The translations under genes were made by a program, and so were the position numbers. Below, in pieces: positions 8,804 through 18,661 of a stretch of 64,000 nt of DNA (positions are counted from its first letter, which is position 1; each line of letters begins with the position of its first letter). The stretch comes from Streptomyces sp. NBC_00440 (GTDB lineage Bacteria; Actinomycetota; Actinomycetes; Streptomycetales; Streptomycetaceae), in the NCBI RefSeq assembly GCF_036014215.1, contig NZ_CP107921.1:2737501-2801500 (forward strand), written 5' to 3'. Below the pieces are notes generated by a model. That model saw nothing but the letters and a program-made list of their open reading frames with translations. It searched no databases and was not told where the DNA came from.

Positions 8804-8903
8804 CGCCCCGACCGGGTAGGGATGGTGATCGGAAGCAATCGGCGCAGACCAGAAGCCATCAGCGCAGAGCAGAAAAGCACACAGAGCAGAGGGGGCCCGA
8901 CCG

Positions 8904-10526
8904 ATGCAGCAGGCACCAGTTCTGACGAGCGCGGCCGATCCCGCTTCGGAGGCCTGGCGGGCCAACGAGGCGGCGCACGGAGCGCTCGTCACCGAGCTGC
9001 GGACCCGGCTGGCAGCCGCGCGTCTCGGCGGCGGCGAGAAGTCGCGGGCCCGCCATGTGGCGCGCGGGAAGCTGCTGCCGCGCGACCGCGTCGACACCCT
9101 CCTGGACCCGGGCTCGCCGTTCCTGGAGCTGGCGCCGCTGGCCGCCGACGGCATGTACGGCGGGTCGGCGCCCGCCGCCGGGGTCATCGCCGGGATCGGC
9201 CGGGTCAGCGGGCGCGAGGTGGTCGTGGTCGCCAATGACGCCACGGTCAAGGGCGGCACGTACTACCCGATGACCGTGAAGAAGCATCTGCGCGCCCAGG
9301 AGGTGGCCCTGGAGAACCGGCTGCCCTGCGTGTACCTGGTCGACTCGGGCGGTGCCTTCCTGCCGATGCAGGACGAGGTCTTCCCGGACCGCGAGCACTT
9401 CGGCCGGATCTTCTACAACCAGGCCCGGATGTCGGGCCTGGGCATCCCGCAGATCGCCGCCGTGCTCGGCTCCTGCACGGCGGGCGGTGCGTACGTCCCG
9501 GCGATGAGCGACGAAGCGGTGATCGTCCGCAACCAGGGCACGATCTTCCTGGGCGGCCCGCCGCTGGTGAAGGCCGCGACCGGCGAGGTCGTCACGGCCG
9601 AGGAGCTGGGCGGCGGCGAGGTGCACGCGCGGACCTCCGGGGTCACCGACCATCTCGCGGAGGACGACGCACACGCCCTGCGTATCGTCCGGACCATCGT
9701 CTCCACGCTGCCGGAGCGCACCCCGCTCCCCTGGTCCGTGGAGCCCGTGGCGGAGCCGAAGGTGGACCCGGCCGGGCTGTACGGCGCGGTGCCGGTCGAC
9801 TCCCGTACGCCCTATGACGTACGGGAGGTGATCGCGCGCATCACGGACGGCTCGCGGTTCGCCGAGTTCAAGGCGGAGTTCGGGACGACGCTGATCACCG
9901 GCTTCGCCCGGATCCACGGCCATCCGGTCGGCATCGTCGCCAACAACGGCATTCTCTTCTCCGAATCCGCCCAGAAGGGCGCGCACTTCATCGAACTGTG
10001 CGACCAGCGCGGCATTCCGCTGCTCTTCCTCCAGAACATCTCCGGCTTCATGGTCGGCCGGGACTACGAGGCGGGAGGGATCGCCAAGCACGGCGCCAAG
10101 ATGGTGACGGCGGTGGCCTGCACCCGGGTGCCGAAGCTGACCGTGGTCGTCGGCGGCTCGTACGGCGCGGGGAACTACTCGATGTGCGGCCGGGCCTACT
10201 CGCCGCGCTTCCTGTGGATGTGGCCGAACGCCAAGATCTCCGTGATGGGCGGCGAGCAGGCCGCCTCCGTGCTGGCCACGGTCAAGCGCGACCAGCTGGG
10301 CGACGACTGGAGCGCCGAGGACGAAGAGGCGTTCAAGGCCCCGGTCCGCGCGCAGTACGAGGAGCAGGGCAACGCCTACTACGCGACGGCCAGGCTCTGG
10401 GACGACGGCGTGATCGACCCGCTGGAGACCCGCCAGGTCGTCGGCCTCGCGCTGACCGCCTGCGCCAATGCCCCGCTGGCCCAGAAGGACCGGGCAACGC
10501 CCGGCTACGGCGTCTTCCGGATGTGA
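8904..10526 (+). CDS. mccB: Acyl-CoA carboxylase beta (carboxyltransferase) subunit, probably methylcrotonyl-CoA carboxylase
   Basis: The 540-residue protein is the carboxyltransferase half of a biotin carboxylase complex. The stretch [20 protein letters not shown] near residues 112-131 and [19 protein letters not shown] are typical of methylcrotonyl-CoA carboxylase beta chains; the second crotonase-like half contains [19 protein letters not shown]. It would transfer CO2 from carboxybiotin to 3-methylcrotonyl-CoA in leucine/isovalerate breakdown. The biotin carboxylase subunit follows directly, then HMG-CoA lyase and an acyl-CoA dehydrogenase, which supports this substrate over propionyl-CoA. 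ATG at 8904 follows an AGAGGGGG ribosome-binding site. The TetR operators lie about 100-145 bases upstream. Confidence 0.9.
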   Translation: MQQAPVLTSAADPASEAWRANEAAHGALVTELRTRLAAARLGGGEKSRARHVARGKLLPRDRVDTLLDPGSPFLELAPLAADGMYGGSAPAAGVIAGIGRVSGREVVVVANDATVKGGTYYPMTVKKHLRAQEVALENRLPCVYLVDSGGAFLPMQDEVFPDREHFGRIFYNQARMSGLGIPQIAAVLGSCTAGGAYVPAMSDEAVIVRNQGTIFLGGPPLVKAATGEVVTAEELGGGEVHARTSGVTDHLAEDDAHALRIVRTIVSTLPERTPLPWSVEPVAEPKVDPAGLYGAVPVDSRTPYDVREVIARITDGSRFAEFKAEFGTTLITGFARIHGHPVGIVANNGILFSESAQKGAHFIELCDQRGIPLLFLQNISGFMVGRDYEAGGIAKHGAKMVTAVACTRVPKLTVVVGGSYGAGNYSMCGRAYSPRFLWMWPNAKISVMGGEQAASVLATVKRDQLGDDWSAEDEEAFKAPVRAQYEEQGNAYYATARLWDDGVIDPLETRQVVGLALTACANAPLAQKDRATPGYGVFRM

Positions 10527-10537
10527 TGAGGGTGGAA

Positions 10538-12616
10538 ATGTTCGACAGCGTTCTGATCGCCAACCGGGGCGAGATCGCCGTGCGCGTCATCCGTACGCTG
10601 CGGGAGCTGGGCATCCGCTCGGTCGCCGTCTACAGCGACGCGGACGCGGACGCCCGGCACGTACGGGAGGCCGACACCGCGGTCCGGCTCGGTCCCGCGC
10701 CCGCCGCCGAGAGCTATCTGTCGGTGGAACGGCTGCTGGACGCGGCGGCGCGCTCCGGCGCGCAGGCGGTCCATCCCGGGTACGGGTTCCTCGCCGAGAA
10801 CGCGGAGTTCGCGCAGGCGTGCGCCGACGCGGGCCTGGTCTTCATCGGGCCGCCCGCATCGGCGATCGCCCTGATGGGCGACAAGATCCGCGCCAAGGCG
10901 ACGGTGCGGGCCGCGGGCGTCCCGGTGGTGCCCGGATCGTCGGGCAGCGGGCTCACCGACGCCGAACTGGCCGCGTCCGCACGGGAGATCGGGATGCCCG
11001 TCCTGCTGAAGCCGTCGGCGGGCGGCGGCGGCAAGGGGATGCACCTGGTCCGCGACGAAGCGCTGCTGGCCGACGAGATCGCATCGGCCCGGCGCGAGGC
11101 GCGGTCCTCGTTCGGCGACGACACCCTGCTGGTGGAGCGGTGGATCGACCGCCCGCGCCACATCGAGATCCAGGTCCTCGCGGACGCCCACGGGAACGTG
11201 GTGCACCTGGGTGAACGCGAGTGCTCCCTCCAGCGCCGCCACCAGAAGATCATCGAGGAGGCGCCGTCGGTCCTGCTGGACGAGGCGACGCGGGCCGCGA
11301 TGGGTGAGGCCGCGGTCCAGGCCGCGCGCAGCTGCGGATACACGGGCGCGGGCACGGTGGAGTTCATCGTCCCGGGCGGCGACCCGTCCTCGTACTACTT
11401 CATGGAGATGAACACCCGCCTCCAGGTGGAGCACCCGGTGACCGAGCTGATCACCGGCCTCGACCTGGTGGAGTGGCAGCTGCGGGTCGCCGCGGGAGAG
11501 CGACTGCCGTACGAGCAGAAGGACATCGTGCTCACCGGGCACGCCATCGAGGCGCGGGTCTGCGCGGAGGACCCGTCGCGCGGCTTCCTGCCGTCGGGCG
11601 GCACGGTGCTGGCGCTGCGCGAACCGCAGGGGCACGGCGTACGGACCGACTCGGGCCTCAGCGAGGGCGTGGAGGTCGGCAGTCGCTACGACCCGATGCT
11701 GTCGAAGGTCATCGCGTACGGCCCGGACCGCGCGACGGCGCTGCGCAAGCTGCGGGCGGCGCTGGCCGGCACGGTCACCCTGGGCGTCCCGACCAACGCG
11801 GGCTTCCTGCGGCGACTGCTGGCCCATCCGGCGGTGGTCGCGGGCGAGCTGGACACCGGTCTGGTGGAGCGGGAGGCGGACGGCCTGGTGCCGGACACGG
11901 TGCCGCCCGAGGTGTACACGGCGGCGGCCGCGGTACGGGCGGCCGGGGCGGCTCCGGAACCGGACGCCGGCGGCTGGACCGACCCGTTCTCGGCGCCGAG
12001 CGGCTGGCGGCTGGGCGGCCCCGCCCTGCCGGTGACCCGGTGGCTTCAGATCACCGGGCACGAGGCAGTACTGACCGGGGGCGCGGGCCGGGTCACACCG
12101 GACACGGTGACGGTCACGGTCGACGGGACCGTGCACACCTTCCACCACGCCGGGGACTGGCTCGGCCGGGACGGCGACGCCTGGCACGTCCAGGACCACG
12201 ACCCCGTACAGACCACGCTGGACGCGGCGGCGGGCCGCGGCGGCGCCGGTTCGCTCACCGCGCCGATGCCGGGCACGGTCACCGTGGTCAAGGTCGCCAC
12301 CGGGGACCAAGTGGTCGCCGGTCAGGGCCTGTTGGTGGTCGAGGCGATGAAGATGGAGCACGTGATCACCGCCCCGCACGCGGGCACCGTCACCGAACTG
12401 GACGTCGCCCCCGGCACGACGGTCGCGATGGACCAGGTGCTGGCGGTCGTCACCCCGGCCGACGCCCTGGATGTCCCGGCCGGCACCCCGGCAGACGTCC
12501 CGAACGGGACCCCCGCCGACGTCCCGGACGACATCCCGGCCGGAATCCCGGCCGACGTCCTCCCGGGCAGCATCCCGATCGGCGACCCGGCCGGAATCCC
12601 GCAGGAGGAGTCATGA
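10538..12616 (+). CDS. mccA: Acyl-CoA carboxylase alpha subunit (biotin carboxylase + biotin carrier), probably methylcrotonyl-CoA carboxylase
   Basis: The protein opens with [20 protein letters not shown], the biotin carboxylase N-terminus. An ATP-grasp domain follows ([15 protein letters not shown] near residue 160; [16 protein letters not shown] near residue 288), then a biotinyl domain with [10 protein letters not shown] near residue 605. It charges biotin with bicarbonate and ATP for the beta subunit. ATG at 10538 is preferred because GAGGGTGG sits before it; ATG at 10526, overlapping the upstream stop, would add four residues. After the biotin domain the last 50 residues are an unusual Ala/Asp/Pro-rich tail of near-repeats (GTPADVP, GIPADVL). 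Its stop overlaps the HMG-CoA lyase start (ATGA), so translation is coupled. Confidence 0.9.
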   Translation: MFDSVLIANRGEIAVRVIRTLRELGIRSVAVYSDADADARHVREADTAVRLGPAPAAESYLSVERLLDAAARSGAQAVHPGYGFLAENAEFAQACADAGLVFIGPPASAIALMGDKIRAKATVRAAGVPVVPGSSGSGLTDAELAASAREIGMPVLLKPSAGGGGKGMHLVRDEALLADEIASARREARSSFGDDTLLVERWIDRPRHIEIQVLADAHGNVVHLGERECSLQRRHQKIIEEAPSVLLDEATRAAMGEAAVQAARSCGYTGAGTVEFIVPGGDPSSYYFMEMNTRLQVEHPVTELITGLDLVEWQLRVAAGERLPYEQKDIVLTGHAIEARVCAEDPSRGFLPSGGTVLALREPQGHGVRTDSGLSEGVEVGSRYDPMLSKVIAYGPDRATALRKLRAALAGTVTLGVPTNAGFLRRLLAHPAVVAGELDTGLVEREADGLVPDTVPPEVYTAAAAVRAAGAAPEPDAGGWTDPFSAPSGWRLGGPALPVTRWLQITGHEAVLTGGAGRVTPDTVTVTVDGTVHTFHHAGDWLGRDGDAWHVQDHDPVQTTLDAAAGRGGAGSLTAPMPGTVTVVKVATGDQVVAGQGLLVVEAMKMEHVITAPHAGTVTELDVAPGTTVAMDQVLAVVTPADALDVPAGTPADVPNGTPADVPDDIPAGIPADVLPGSIPIGDPAGIPQEES

Positions 12617-13554
12617 CCAACGGCCTGCCCATGTCCGTACCGGCGGAGGGGCTTCCGGCCCGGGTCCGTATCCACGAGGTCGGCGCCCGCGACGGGCTGC
12701 AGAACGAGAAGACGGTCGTACCGACCGAGGTGAAGGCGGAGTTCATCCACCGCCTGGCCGACGCGGGGCTGACGACCATCGAGGCGACCAGCTTCGTGCG
12801 CCCCGAGTGGGTGCCCCAACTGGCCGACGCCGAGCAGCTGTTCCCGCAGCTCGCGGATCTACGGGGCGTGGACCTGCCGGTCCTGGTGCCGAACAGCCGC
12901 GGCCTCGACCGCGCACTGGAGCTCGGGGCCCGCCGGATCGCGGTCTTCGGCAGCGTGACGGAGTCGTTCGCCAAGGCCAATCTGAACCGCACCGTGGACG
13001 AGTCGCTCGCCATGTTCACGCCGGTCGTCGCGAAGGCCCGCGCGGCGGGACTGCACGTGCGCGGCTATCTCTCGATGTGCTTCGGCGACCCGTGGGAGGG
13101 GCCGGTCCCGGTCGACCGGGTGGTCGGGGTCGCCCGGCGCCTGCTGGACCTCGGCTGCGACGAGCTGAGCCTCGGCGACACCATCGGGACGGCGACGCCC
13201 GGCCACGTACAGGCCCTGCTCACCGGCCTCAACGAAGCCGGCGTCGGCACCGATTCGCTCGGCGTCCACTTCCACGACACGTACGGCCAGGCGCTCTCCA
13301 ACACCCTGGCCGCACTCCAGCACGGCGTGACCACGGTGGACGCGTCGGCGGGCGGGCTCGGCGGCTGCCCGTACGCGAAGTCCGCCACCGGCAATCTCGC
13401 CACCGAAGACCTCGTCTGGATGCTCGAAGGACTCGGCATCGAGACCGGCGTCGACCTCGGCCGCCTCACCGACACCAGTGTGTGGATGGCCGGACAACTG
13501 GGCCGACCCAGCCCGTCCCGCACCGTACGCGCCCTCTCCCACCAGGAGCAGTAA
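12613..13554 (+). CDS. hmgL: Hydroxymethylglutaryl-CoA lyase
   Basis: This 313-residue TIM-barrel enzyme cleaves HMG-CoA to acetoacetate and acetyl-CoA, the last step of leucine breakdown. It shows the family landmarks in order: [11 protein letters not shown] near residue 23 (metal-binding Asp), [29 protein letters not shown], the [10 protein letters not shown] metal motif, and [20 protein letters not shown], which contains the catalytic Cys. ATG at 12613 overlaps the mccA stop by four bases. The next gene begins three bases after its stop, so the four genes 8904-14714 form one operon. Confidence 0.93.
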   Translation: MTNGLPMSVPAEGLPARVRIHEVGARDGLQNEKTVVPTEVKAEFIHRLADAGLTTIEATSFVRPEWVPQLADAEQLFPQLADLRGVDLPVLVPNSRGLDRALELGARRIAVFGSVTESFAKANLNRTVDESLAMFTPVVAKARAAGLHVRGYLSMCFGDPWEGPVPVDRVVGVARRLLDLGCDELSLGDTIGTATPGHVQALLTGLNEAGVGTDSLGVHFHDTYGQALSNTLAALQHGVTTVDASAGGLGGCPYAKSATGNLATEDLVWMLEGLGIETGVDLGRLTDTSVWMAGQLGRPSPSRTVRALSHQEQ

Positions 13555-13556
13555 CG

Positions 13557-14714
13557 ATGGACCACCGTCTGAGCACCGAACTCGAAGAACTCCGCCGCAC
13601 GGTCGAGGCGTTCGCACACGATGTGGTCGCCCCGAAGATCGGCGACTTCTACGAGCGCCATGAGTTCCCGTACGAGATCATCCGCGAGATGGGCCGGATG
13701 GGCCTGTTCGGGCTGCCGTTCCCGGAGGAGTACGGCGGGATGGGCGGCGACTACTTCGCCCTGGGCATCGCCCTGGAGGAGCTGGCCCGCGTCGACTCGT
13801 CGGTGGCGATCACCCTGGAGGCGGGCGTCTCGCTGGGCGCGATGCCGGTCTTCCGCTTCGGCACGGAGGAGCAGAAGCGTGAGTGGCTGCCCCGGATGTG
13901 CTCGGGCGAGATCCTGGGCGCGTTCGGCCTGACAGAGCCGGAGTGCGGCTCGGACGCGGGCGGCACCCGCACCACTGCGGTGCGCGACGGTGACGACTGG
14001 GTGATCAACGGCTCCAAGTGCTTCATCACCAACTCCGGTACGGACATCACGGGCCTGGTCACGGTCACCGCGGTCACCGGCCGCAAGCCGGACGGCCGCC
14101 CGCACATCTCCGCGATCATCGTCCCCTCGGGTACCCCCGGCTTCACGGTGGCGGCGCCGTACTCGAAGGTCGGCTGGAACGCGTCGGACACCCGCGAGCT
14201 GTCGTTCTCGGACGTCCGGGTCCCCGCGGCGAACCTGCTCGGCGAAGAGGGCCGCGGTTACGCCCAGTTCCTGCGCATCCTCGACGAGGGCCGGGTGGCG
14301 ATCTCCGCCCTGGCGACGGGCCTGGCGCAGGGCTGTGTGGACGAGTCCCTGGCGTACGCGAAGCAGCGCCACGCGTTCGGCCGCCCGATCGGCGACAACC
14401 AGGCCATCCAGTTCAAGATCGCGGACATGGAGATGAAGGCCCACACGGCGCGTGTCTCGTGGCGGGACGCGGCGTCACGGCTGGTGAGCGGCGACCCGTT
14501 CAAGAAGGAGGCGGCGCTGGCGAAGCTGTACTCCTCGACGGTGGCGGTGGACAACGCCCGCGAGGCGACACAGATCCACGGCGGGTACGGCTTCATGAAC
14601 GAGTACCCGGTGGCCAGGATGTGGCGCGACTCCAAGATCCTGGAGATCGGCGAGGGCACGAGCGAGGTCCAGCGGATGCTGATCGCACGGGAGTTGGGGC
14701 TGCCTACGGGGTGA
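13557..14714 (+). CDS. Acyl-CoA dehydrogenase, probably isovaleryl-/branched-chain-specific
   Basis: A 385-residue FAD enzyme with the complete family layout: FGLTEPECGSDAGGTRT near residue 124, a substrate-binding middle domain, and IHGGYGFMNEYPVARMWRDSKILEIGEGTSEVQ at the C-terminus, whose Glu in the last motif is the usual catalytic base position. Position at the end of a carboxylase/HMG-CoA lyase operon suggests isovaleryl-CoA or a related branched acyl-CoA as substrate, giving methylcrotonyl-CoA for the carboxylase. AGGAG lies inside the end of the lyase gene, about ten bases before the ATG. The operon ends at a strong hairpin just downstream. Confidence 0.9.
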   Translation: MDHRLSTELEELRRTVEAFAHDVVAPKIGDFYERHEFPYEIIREMGRMGLFGLPFPEEYGGMGGDYFALGIALEELARVDSSVAITLEAGVSLGAMPVFRFGTEEQKREWLPRMCSGEILGAFGLTEPECGSDAGGTRTTAVRDGDDWVINGSKCFITNSGTDITGLVTVTAVTGRKPDGRPHISAIIVPSGTPGFTVAAPYSKVGWNASDTRELSFSDVRVPAANLLGEEGRGYAQFLRILDEGRVAISALATGLAQGCVDESLAYAKQRHAFGRPIGDNQAIQFKIADMEMKAHTARVSWRDAASRLVSGDPFKKEAALAKLYSSTVAVDNAREATQIHGGYGFMNEYPVARMWRDSKILEIGEGTSEVQRMLIARELGLPTG

Positions 14715-14744
14715 GGTCCGCCCTGGGGTCTTGTGTGTGCCGGG

Positions 14745-14777
14745 GGGCCGTACGGTGCTGAAGAGTCCGTACGGCCC
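14745..14777. terminator. Bidirectional terminator hairpin
   Basis: GGGCCGTACGG (14745-14755) pairs perfectly with CCGTACGGCCC (14767-14777) around an 11-base loop, between the convergent acyl-CoA dehydrogenase and enoyl-CoA hydratase genes. It can serve both strands. Confidence 0.75.
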
Positions 14778-14807
14778 GCCCGGCCGACCGTGGTGACGCA
14801 GCCGTCC

Positions 14808-15686
14808 TCATGGGGCGAGGCCGGTGGAGGAGAGGCCGGTGAAGGAAGGCGCGCGCTTCTCAAGGAACGCGCGGATTCCCTCCTGTCCGTCGGCGGAGTC
14901 GAAGAGCCGTCCCAGAGCGGACTGTTCGGCCGAGAGGGCCGCGCTCAGCTCCTGCGCCACCCCGCCGTCGATGATCCGCTTGGCTTCGCGGACCGCGAGA
15001 GGGGCCCTGACCGCGAGGGAAGCGGCGAACTCGACGGCGCGTGACTGCAAGGCTCCCGGCTCGGTGATCCCGGTCAGCAGGCCGTGCCGGAAGGCCTCGT
15101 CCGGGCGCATACGGCGACCGGTCATCACGAGTTCCTTGGTGAGACGTGTCCCGGCCGCTCGCGCCAGCCGCTGGGTGCCGCCGCCTCCCGGTATCAGGCC
15201 CAGCGTGACCTCCGGCAGGGCGAATCGGGCCCGCTCCGATGCCATGATGAAGTCGCAGCAGAGCGCCACCTCGAACCCACCGCCGAAGGCGTAACCGTTC
15301 ACGGCGGCGACGGTCGGCTGCGGCAGTCCTTCGAGGGCGTCGAACACCTCGCGCGATGTCCGCTGGTACGCCATGAAGGCTTCGGTGCTCACCTCGAAGT
15401 ACTCGCCCACGTCAGCGCCCGCGATGAACCCGCGGCCGGTGCCGGTGAGGACAACGGAACGGATCCCCGGGTCCTGCCGGATCCGGGCGACCTGCTCGCC
15501 GAGCGCCACGACGAGCCCACCCGACAGCGCACCCAGCTTGTCCTCCCGGTCGATCCGCAGCACGCGCACGGCGCCCGCGCCGGCGACTGTGTGGTCCTGG
15601 ACTGCGTGATCCTGGACTGCGAGATTCGGGTGGGGATACCCAACCGGCCCTGCCGTCACCGTGGGTGGCTCCTGCTGAGCACTCAT
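14808..15686 (-). CDS. Enoyl-CoA hydratase/isomerase (crotonase family)
   Basis: The 292-residue protein has the crotonase oxyanion-hole segment GTGRGFIAGADVGEYF near residue 85 and NGYAFGGGFEVALCCDF near residue 130. The two acidic residues used by hydratases are present, one in FEVAL and one in ALPEVTLGLIPGGGGTQRL. True hydratase activity is therefore plausible. The first 40 residues are a non-conserved extension with a small AVQDH repeat, and a later start cannot be excluded. Its start overlaps the end of the CoA transferase gene by four bases, which places it in the minus-strand operon with CoA transferase, acyl-CoA synthetase and the binding-protein homologue. The exact substrate is unknown. 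Confidence 0.88.
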   Translation of the reverse strand: MSAQQEPPTVTAGPVGYPHPNLAVQDHAVQDHTVAGAGAVRVLRIDREDKLGALSGGLVVALGEQVARIRQDPGIRSVVLTGTGRGFIAGADVGEYFEVSTEAFMAYQRTSREVFDALEGLPQPTVAAVNGYAFGGGFEVALCCDFIMASERARFALPEVTLGLIPGGGGTQRLARAAGTRLTKELVMTGRRMRPDEAFRHGLLTGITEPGALQSRAVEFAASLAVRAPLAVREAKRIIDGGVAQELSAALSAEQSALGRLFDSADGQEGIRAFLEKRAPSFTGLSSTGLAP

Positions 15687-16849
15687 CGGGCGTCACCGAC
15701 CAGGTTCGCCAGGCTCACGTCGTCGAGCACCTCACCGAAGACAGCGGCGGTGTGCTCACCGATCCGTGGCGGCGCGAGGCGCTGCCGCCACGGCGTACCA
15801 CTGAGCGAGACCGGGCAGCCGACGAGCTCGATCGGGGTGCCGGCCGGACCGTCGACGGTCACCAGCAGATCCGACCCCTGTTCCCGCAGTTCGTCCACGG
15901 CTTCCTTGGTACTGCGCACCCTTGCCGCCCAGACCCCGGCCGGGAGCAGCACGTCGAGCCAGTGCTGAGCGGTGTTCGTCCGGATGATCGCCTCAAGTGC
16001 GTTCTTGGCCCCGTCGCGCTCGGTCCAGGCGTCGAAGTCGGCGATGCCGGCGACCCCGACGGCCGAGGCGACCGTCTCCAGGGGTGCCATCGCGATCGCC
16101 ATCCAGCCGTCGCTGGTCTCGTAGATTCCGAACGGGGCGGACAACCACGACTGTCCGATGCCGGAGCCCGACCGCCGGTACTCGGCGCCCTGGTTCACGA
16201 ATGCCGAGATCTCCTGGCACTGCATCGCGATGGCCGTCGAGTACAGATCCACTTCCACCCGCTGGCCGATGCCGTGGGTGCTGCGGGCGATGATGGCGGC
16301 CATGATGCCGTTGGCGAGGGTGAGCGCGGTGGCGTGATCGACGATGGCCGTACCGGCCGGGGTCGGCGGATCGATGTCGCGTCCCGTCGATGCGGCAAGG
16401 CCCGACATCGACTGGATGAGCAGGTCCTGGCCGGGCCTGCCCTCCCTGGCGAAGCTGGTGTCCTGGCCCCAGCCGGAGCCCGAGCAGTAGATGATGTCGT
16501 CCCTGACTGCCTTGAAGTCCGCGTAACCGAGGCCGAGCCGGTCCATCACACCGGGGCGGAAGTTCTCGACGACCACGTCGCAGGTCGCGGCGAGCTTCAG
16601 CAACGCGTCCTTGGCCCGGGGATCCTTGAGGTCGAGGGCCACGGAACGCTTGTTGCGGTTCATCGCGAGGAACGCCGCCGACTCCCCGTCGACGTACTCG
16701 CCCATCATGGCGAGGTCCCGCTCCCATTCCCCTTCCGGCCGCTCGACCTTGATGACGTCGGCGCCGAGGTCGGCCAGGAGCTGGGTGGCGAAGGGGCCGA
16801 GCATCATCTGTGTGAAATCGAGAACGCGGATGGCGTCAAGCGCTTGCAT
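15683..16849 (-). CDS. CaiB/BaiF family III CoA transferase
   Basis: This 388-residue protein begins LDAIRVLDFTQMMLGPFATQLLADLGADVIKVE, the typical family III CoA-transferase start. The catalytic Asp is visible in GRPGQDLLIQSMSG at about residue 142. The family moves CoA between an acyl-CoA and a free acid via an aspartyl-CoA thioester. The gene lies three bases downstream of the acyl-CoA synthetase and overlaps the hydratase start, so the three enzymes should work on one substrate: activation by ligase or transferase, then hydration. The trio recalls caiBCD of carnitine metabolism, but nothing seen here identifies carnitine. Confidence 0.9.
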   Translation of the reverse strand: MQALDAIRVLDFTQMMLGPFATQLLADLGADVIKVERPEGEWERDLAMMGEYVDGESAAFLAMNRNKRSVALDLKDPRAKDALLKLAATCDVVVENFRPGVMDRLGLGYADFKAVRDDIIYCSGSGWGQDTSFAREGRPGQDLLIQSMSGLAASTGRDIDPPTPAGTAIVDHATALTLANGIMAAIIARSTHGIGQRVEVDLYSTAIAMQCQEISAFVNQGAEYRRSGSGIGQSWLSAPFGIYETSDGWMAIAMAPLETVASAVGVAGIADFDAWTERDGAKNALEAIIRTNTAQHWLDVLLPAGVWAARVRSTKEAVDELREQGSDLLVTVDGPAGTPIELVGCPVSLSGTPWRQRLAPPRIGEHTAAVFGEVLDDVSLANLVGDAR

Positions 16850-16852
16850 GTC

Positions 16853-18661
16853 TCAGTGTTCCTCTCGGTCGGGCGGGGCGGGCGTGCCGTACGGGTCGGT
16901 TGGGTCGTACGGGCCGGACAGGCCGGACAGGCCGGACAGGCCGGACAGGCCGGACAGGCCGGACAGGCCGGACAGCAGGTGTCGCAACGCCTTGCGGTCG
17001 GTCTTTCCGGCGGCGTTGCGGGGAATTTCCGGGATCCGGTGCACCGCTACGGGCTTCTTGTAGCCCGCGATGGCCGATCTGCAGGCGCGGTTGATGCCCG
17101 CGAGGATCACGTCCCGGTCGGCTACGTCGTCAGCGGCGCCCCATCGGTCGCCGTCGAGTACCACCGCAGCGGTGACGCCCTCGCCCCACACCGGGTGGGG
17201 CATCCCCACCACCGCGACGTCACGGATCCCGGGGACCCCGGCGATCACTCGCTCGACCTCGGCGGGGTGGACGTTGAACCCCCCGGTCACGATCATGTCG
17301 CTGGAGCGGCCGTTGAGGTGCACATAGCCGTCCGGGTCCAGGTGCGCCAGATCGCCGGTCCTGAACCAGCCGTCGGAGAGCACCGCGGCGGTCAGCTCCG
17401 GCCTGTTCCAGTAACCGGTCATCACCGTGTCGCTCCGGACCACGATCTCTCCGTCTACGAGGCGCAGTTCGACTCCGGTGGAGACCCGGCCCGCGGAAGC
17501 CAGCCGCCCGGGGACCCCCGTGGCGTGGTCGGCCGGCGACAGCACCGTGAGCGGCGCCAGCGCTTCGGCCAGCCCGTAGAACTGGGTGAGAGCACCGGGA
17601 AAGAGCTTCTCGGCCAGCGCGAGCGATTCGGCGCTGATGGGCGAGCCGCCGTACGGAACGACCCGGACGCCGCGCAGCGGGCCGGCCACTCCGACGGCGG
17701 CATGTGCCAGCCGTTCGAGCATGATCGGCGCGAGTGGCAGGACCGTCACTCCGTACCTCTCGACGGCCTCAAGGACCGCACGGGGTTCGAACCGGGACAT
17801 CGTCACCGTGGCCGCCCCGTTCACAGCGCAGTCGAGGCCGATCGATCCGCCGAAGTGACTCATCGGGGCGACCGCCAGGACGACGTCGCCAGGTCCGGCC
17901 AACGGCAGCGCACGAAGCGCCCGGCGGGTCTGCGCCACCCAGGTCCGGTGTGTCACGACGGCGCCCTTGGGCCGGCCCGTGGTCCCCGAGCTGTACATCA
18001 GCATCGCGATGTCGGAGGGGGCCGGCGCAGGCCAGGGTGCGCCGGCACGTGAGGCTGTGGGCCGCGGGGTTACGGGAGGCGACGGGGGCGAGGCCGCCAA
18101 CGAGGCCGGAGTGAGCGTCGCGGGCGGCAGGCCGGGATGCGGCGTTCCGTCCGCGCAGCCGATCACGACCGCGGCGGACTCCACAGCGGTGAGAGCCGCA
18201 CCGATCTCCTCCGCCGCCCCGGGGGAGCAACACACCGCACGGGCACCGCAGTCGAGCGCGATGTCGGCGATCTCCCGTGCGTGCAGGCGCGGGGAGAGCG
18301 CGACCCGGACGAGCCCGGACCCGAGCACGGCCCGGTCGAGGATCCGGAGCACCATGCTGTTCGGCAGGGCGAGCACGACCCGGTCGCCGAAGGCGGCACC
18401 GTGCTCGACCAGGTGAGCAATGGCAGCCCCCGCGAGTTCGGCGACCTCCGAGAACGTCAGCCAGTCGCACGGCCGGCCCGGCCCGGTCGGGGCCGACCGC
18501 AGGGCCGGACGGTCGCCGTAGGCGGACTCGGCCAGCGCGAACTGCTCTGCAACTGTGGACGATTGATGGAACGTCACATCAGTCGGGTCCGTGTGGTCCG
18601 AAGGGGCAGCAGGGGCAGCAGGGGCAGCAGGATCCGTAAGGTCGAATTCAGGCCTGGACAT
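16853..18661 (-). CDS. Acyl-CoA synthetase (AMP-forming, class I adenylating enzyme)
   Basis: The 602-residue protein carries the core motifs of the family: YSSGTTGRPKGAVVTHRT (ATP-binding P-loop), FYGLAEALAPL, GWFRTGDLAHLDPDGYVHLNGR, and the C-terminal NAAGKTDRKAL with the catalytic Lys. It ligates CoA to a carboxylic acid with ATP. ATG at 18661 lies inside the end of the upstream gene (14-base overlap). Both ends are decorated by 9-base tandem repeats: three copies encoding AAP near the N-terminus (18603-18629) and seven perfect copies encoding SGL at the C-terminus (16912-16974). These add flexible tails outside the enzyme fold and keep the frame. Confidence 0.88.
   Translation of the reverse strand: MSRPEFDLTDPAAPAAPAAPSDHTDPTDVTFHQSSTVAEQFALAESAYGDRPALRSAPTGPGRPCDWLTFSEVAELAGAAIAHLVEHGAAFGDRVVLALPNSMVLRILDRAVLGSGLVRVALSPRLHAREIADIALDCGARAVCCSPGAAEEIGAALTAVESAAVVIGCADGTPHPGLPPATLTPASLAASPPSPPVTPRPTASRAGAPWPAPAPSDIAMLMYSSGTTGRPKGAVVTHRTWVAQTRRALRALPLAGPGDVVLAVAPMSHFGGSIGLDCAVNGAATVTMSRFEPRAVLEAVERYGVTVLPLAPIMLERLAHAAVGVAGPLRGVRVVPYGGSPISAESLALAEKLFPGALTQFYGLAEALAPLTVLSPADHATGVPGRLASAGRVSTGVELRLVDGEIVVRSDTVMTGYWNRPELTAAVLSDGWFRTGDLAHLDPDGYVHLNGRSSDMIVTGGFNVHPAEVERVIAGVPGIRDVAVVGMPHPVWGEGVTAAVVLDGDRWGAADDVADRDVILAGINRACRSAIAGYKKPVAVHRIPEIPRNAAGKTDRKALRHLLSGLSGLSGLSGLSGLSGLSGPYDPTDPYGTPAPPDREEH
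16912..16974. repeat. 9-bp tandem repeat, 7 perfect copies, inside the acyl-CoA synthetase gene
   Basis: The unit GGCCGGACA is repeated seven times without error and encodes consecutive Leu-Ser-Gly triplets near the C-terminus. Because the unit is three codons, copy-number change alters tail length without a frameshift. A shorter three-copy 9-mer (GGGGCAGCA) lies at 18603-18629 in the same gene. Confidence 0.95.

Noticed and set aside
16912..16974. CRISPR-like tandem repeats
   Set aside because: Units are 9 bases with no spacers and encode Leu-Ser-Gly in frame; it is a coding minisatellite.
15665..18052. A 795-codon plus-strand frame
   Set aside because: Lies antisense to CoA transferase and acyl-CoA synthetase, both with intact catalytic motifs; the frame is a high-GC artefact.
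14808..18661. Carnitine (caiBCD-type) operon
   Set aside because: The enzyme classes match, but they are shared by many acyl-CoA pathways and no carnitine-specific dehydrogenase or betaine transporter signature is seen.
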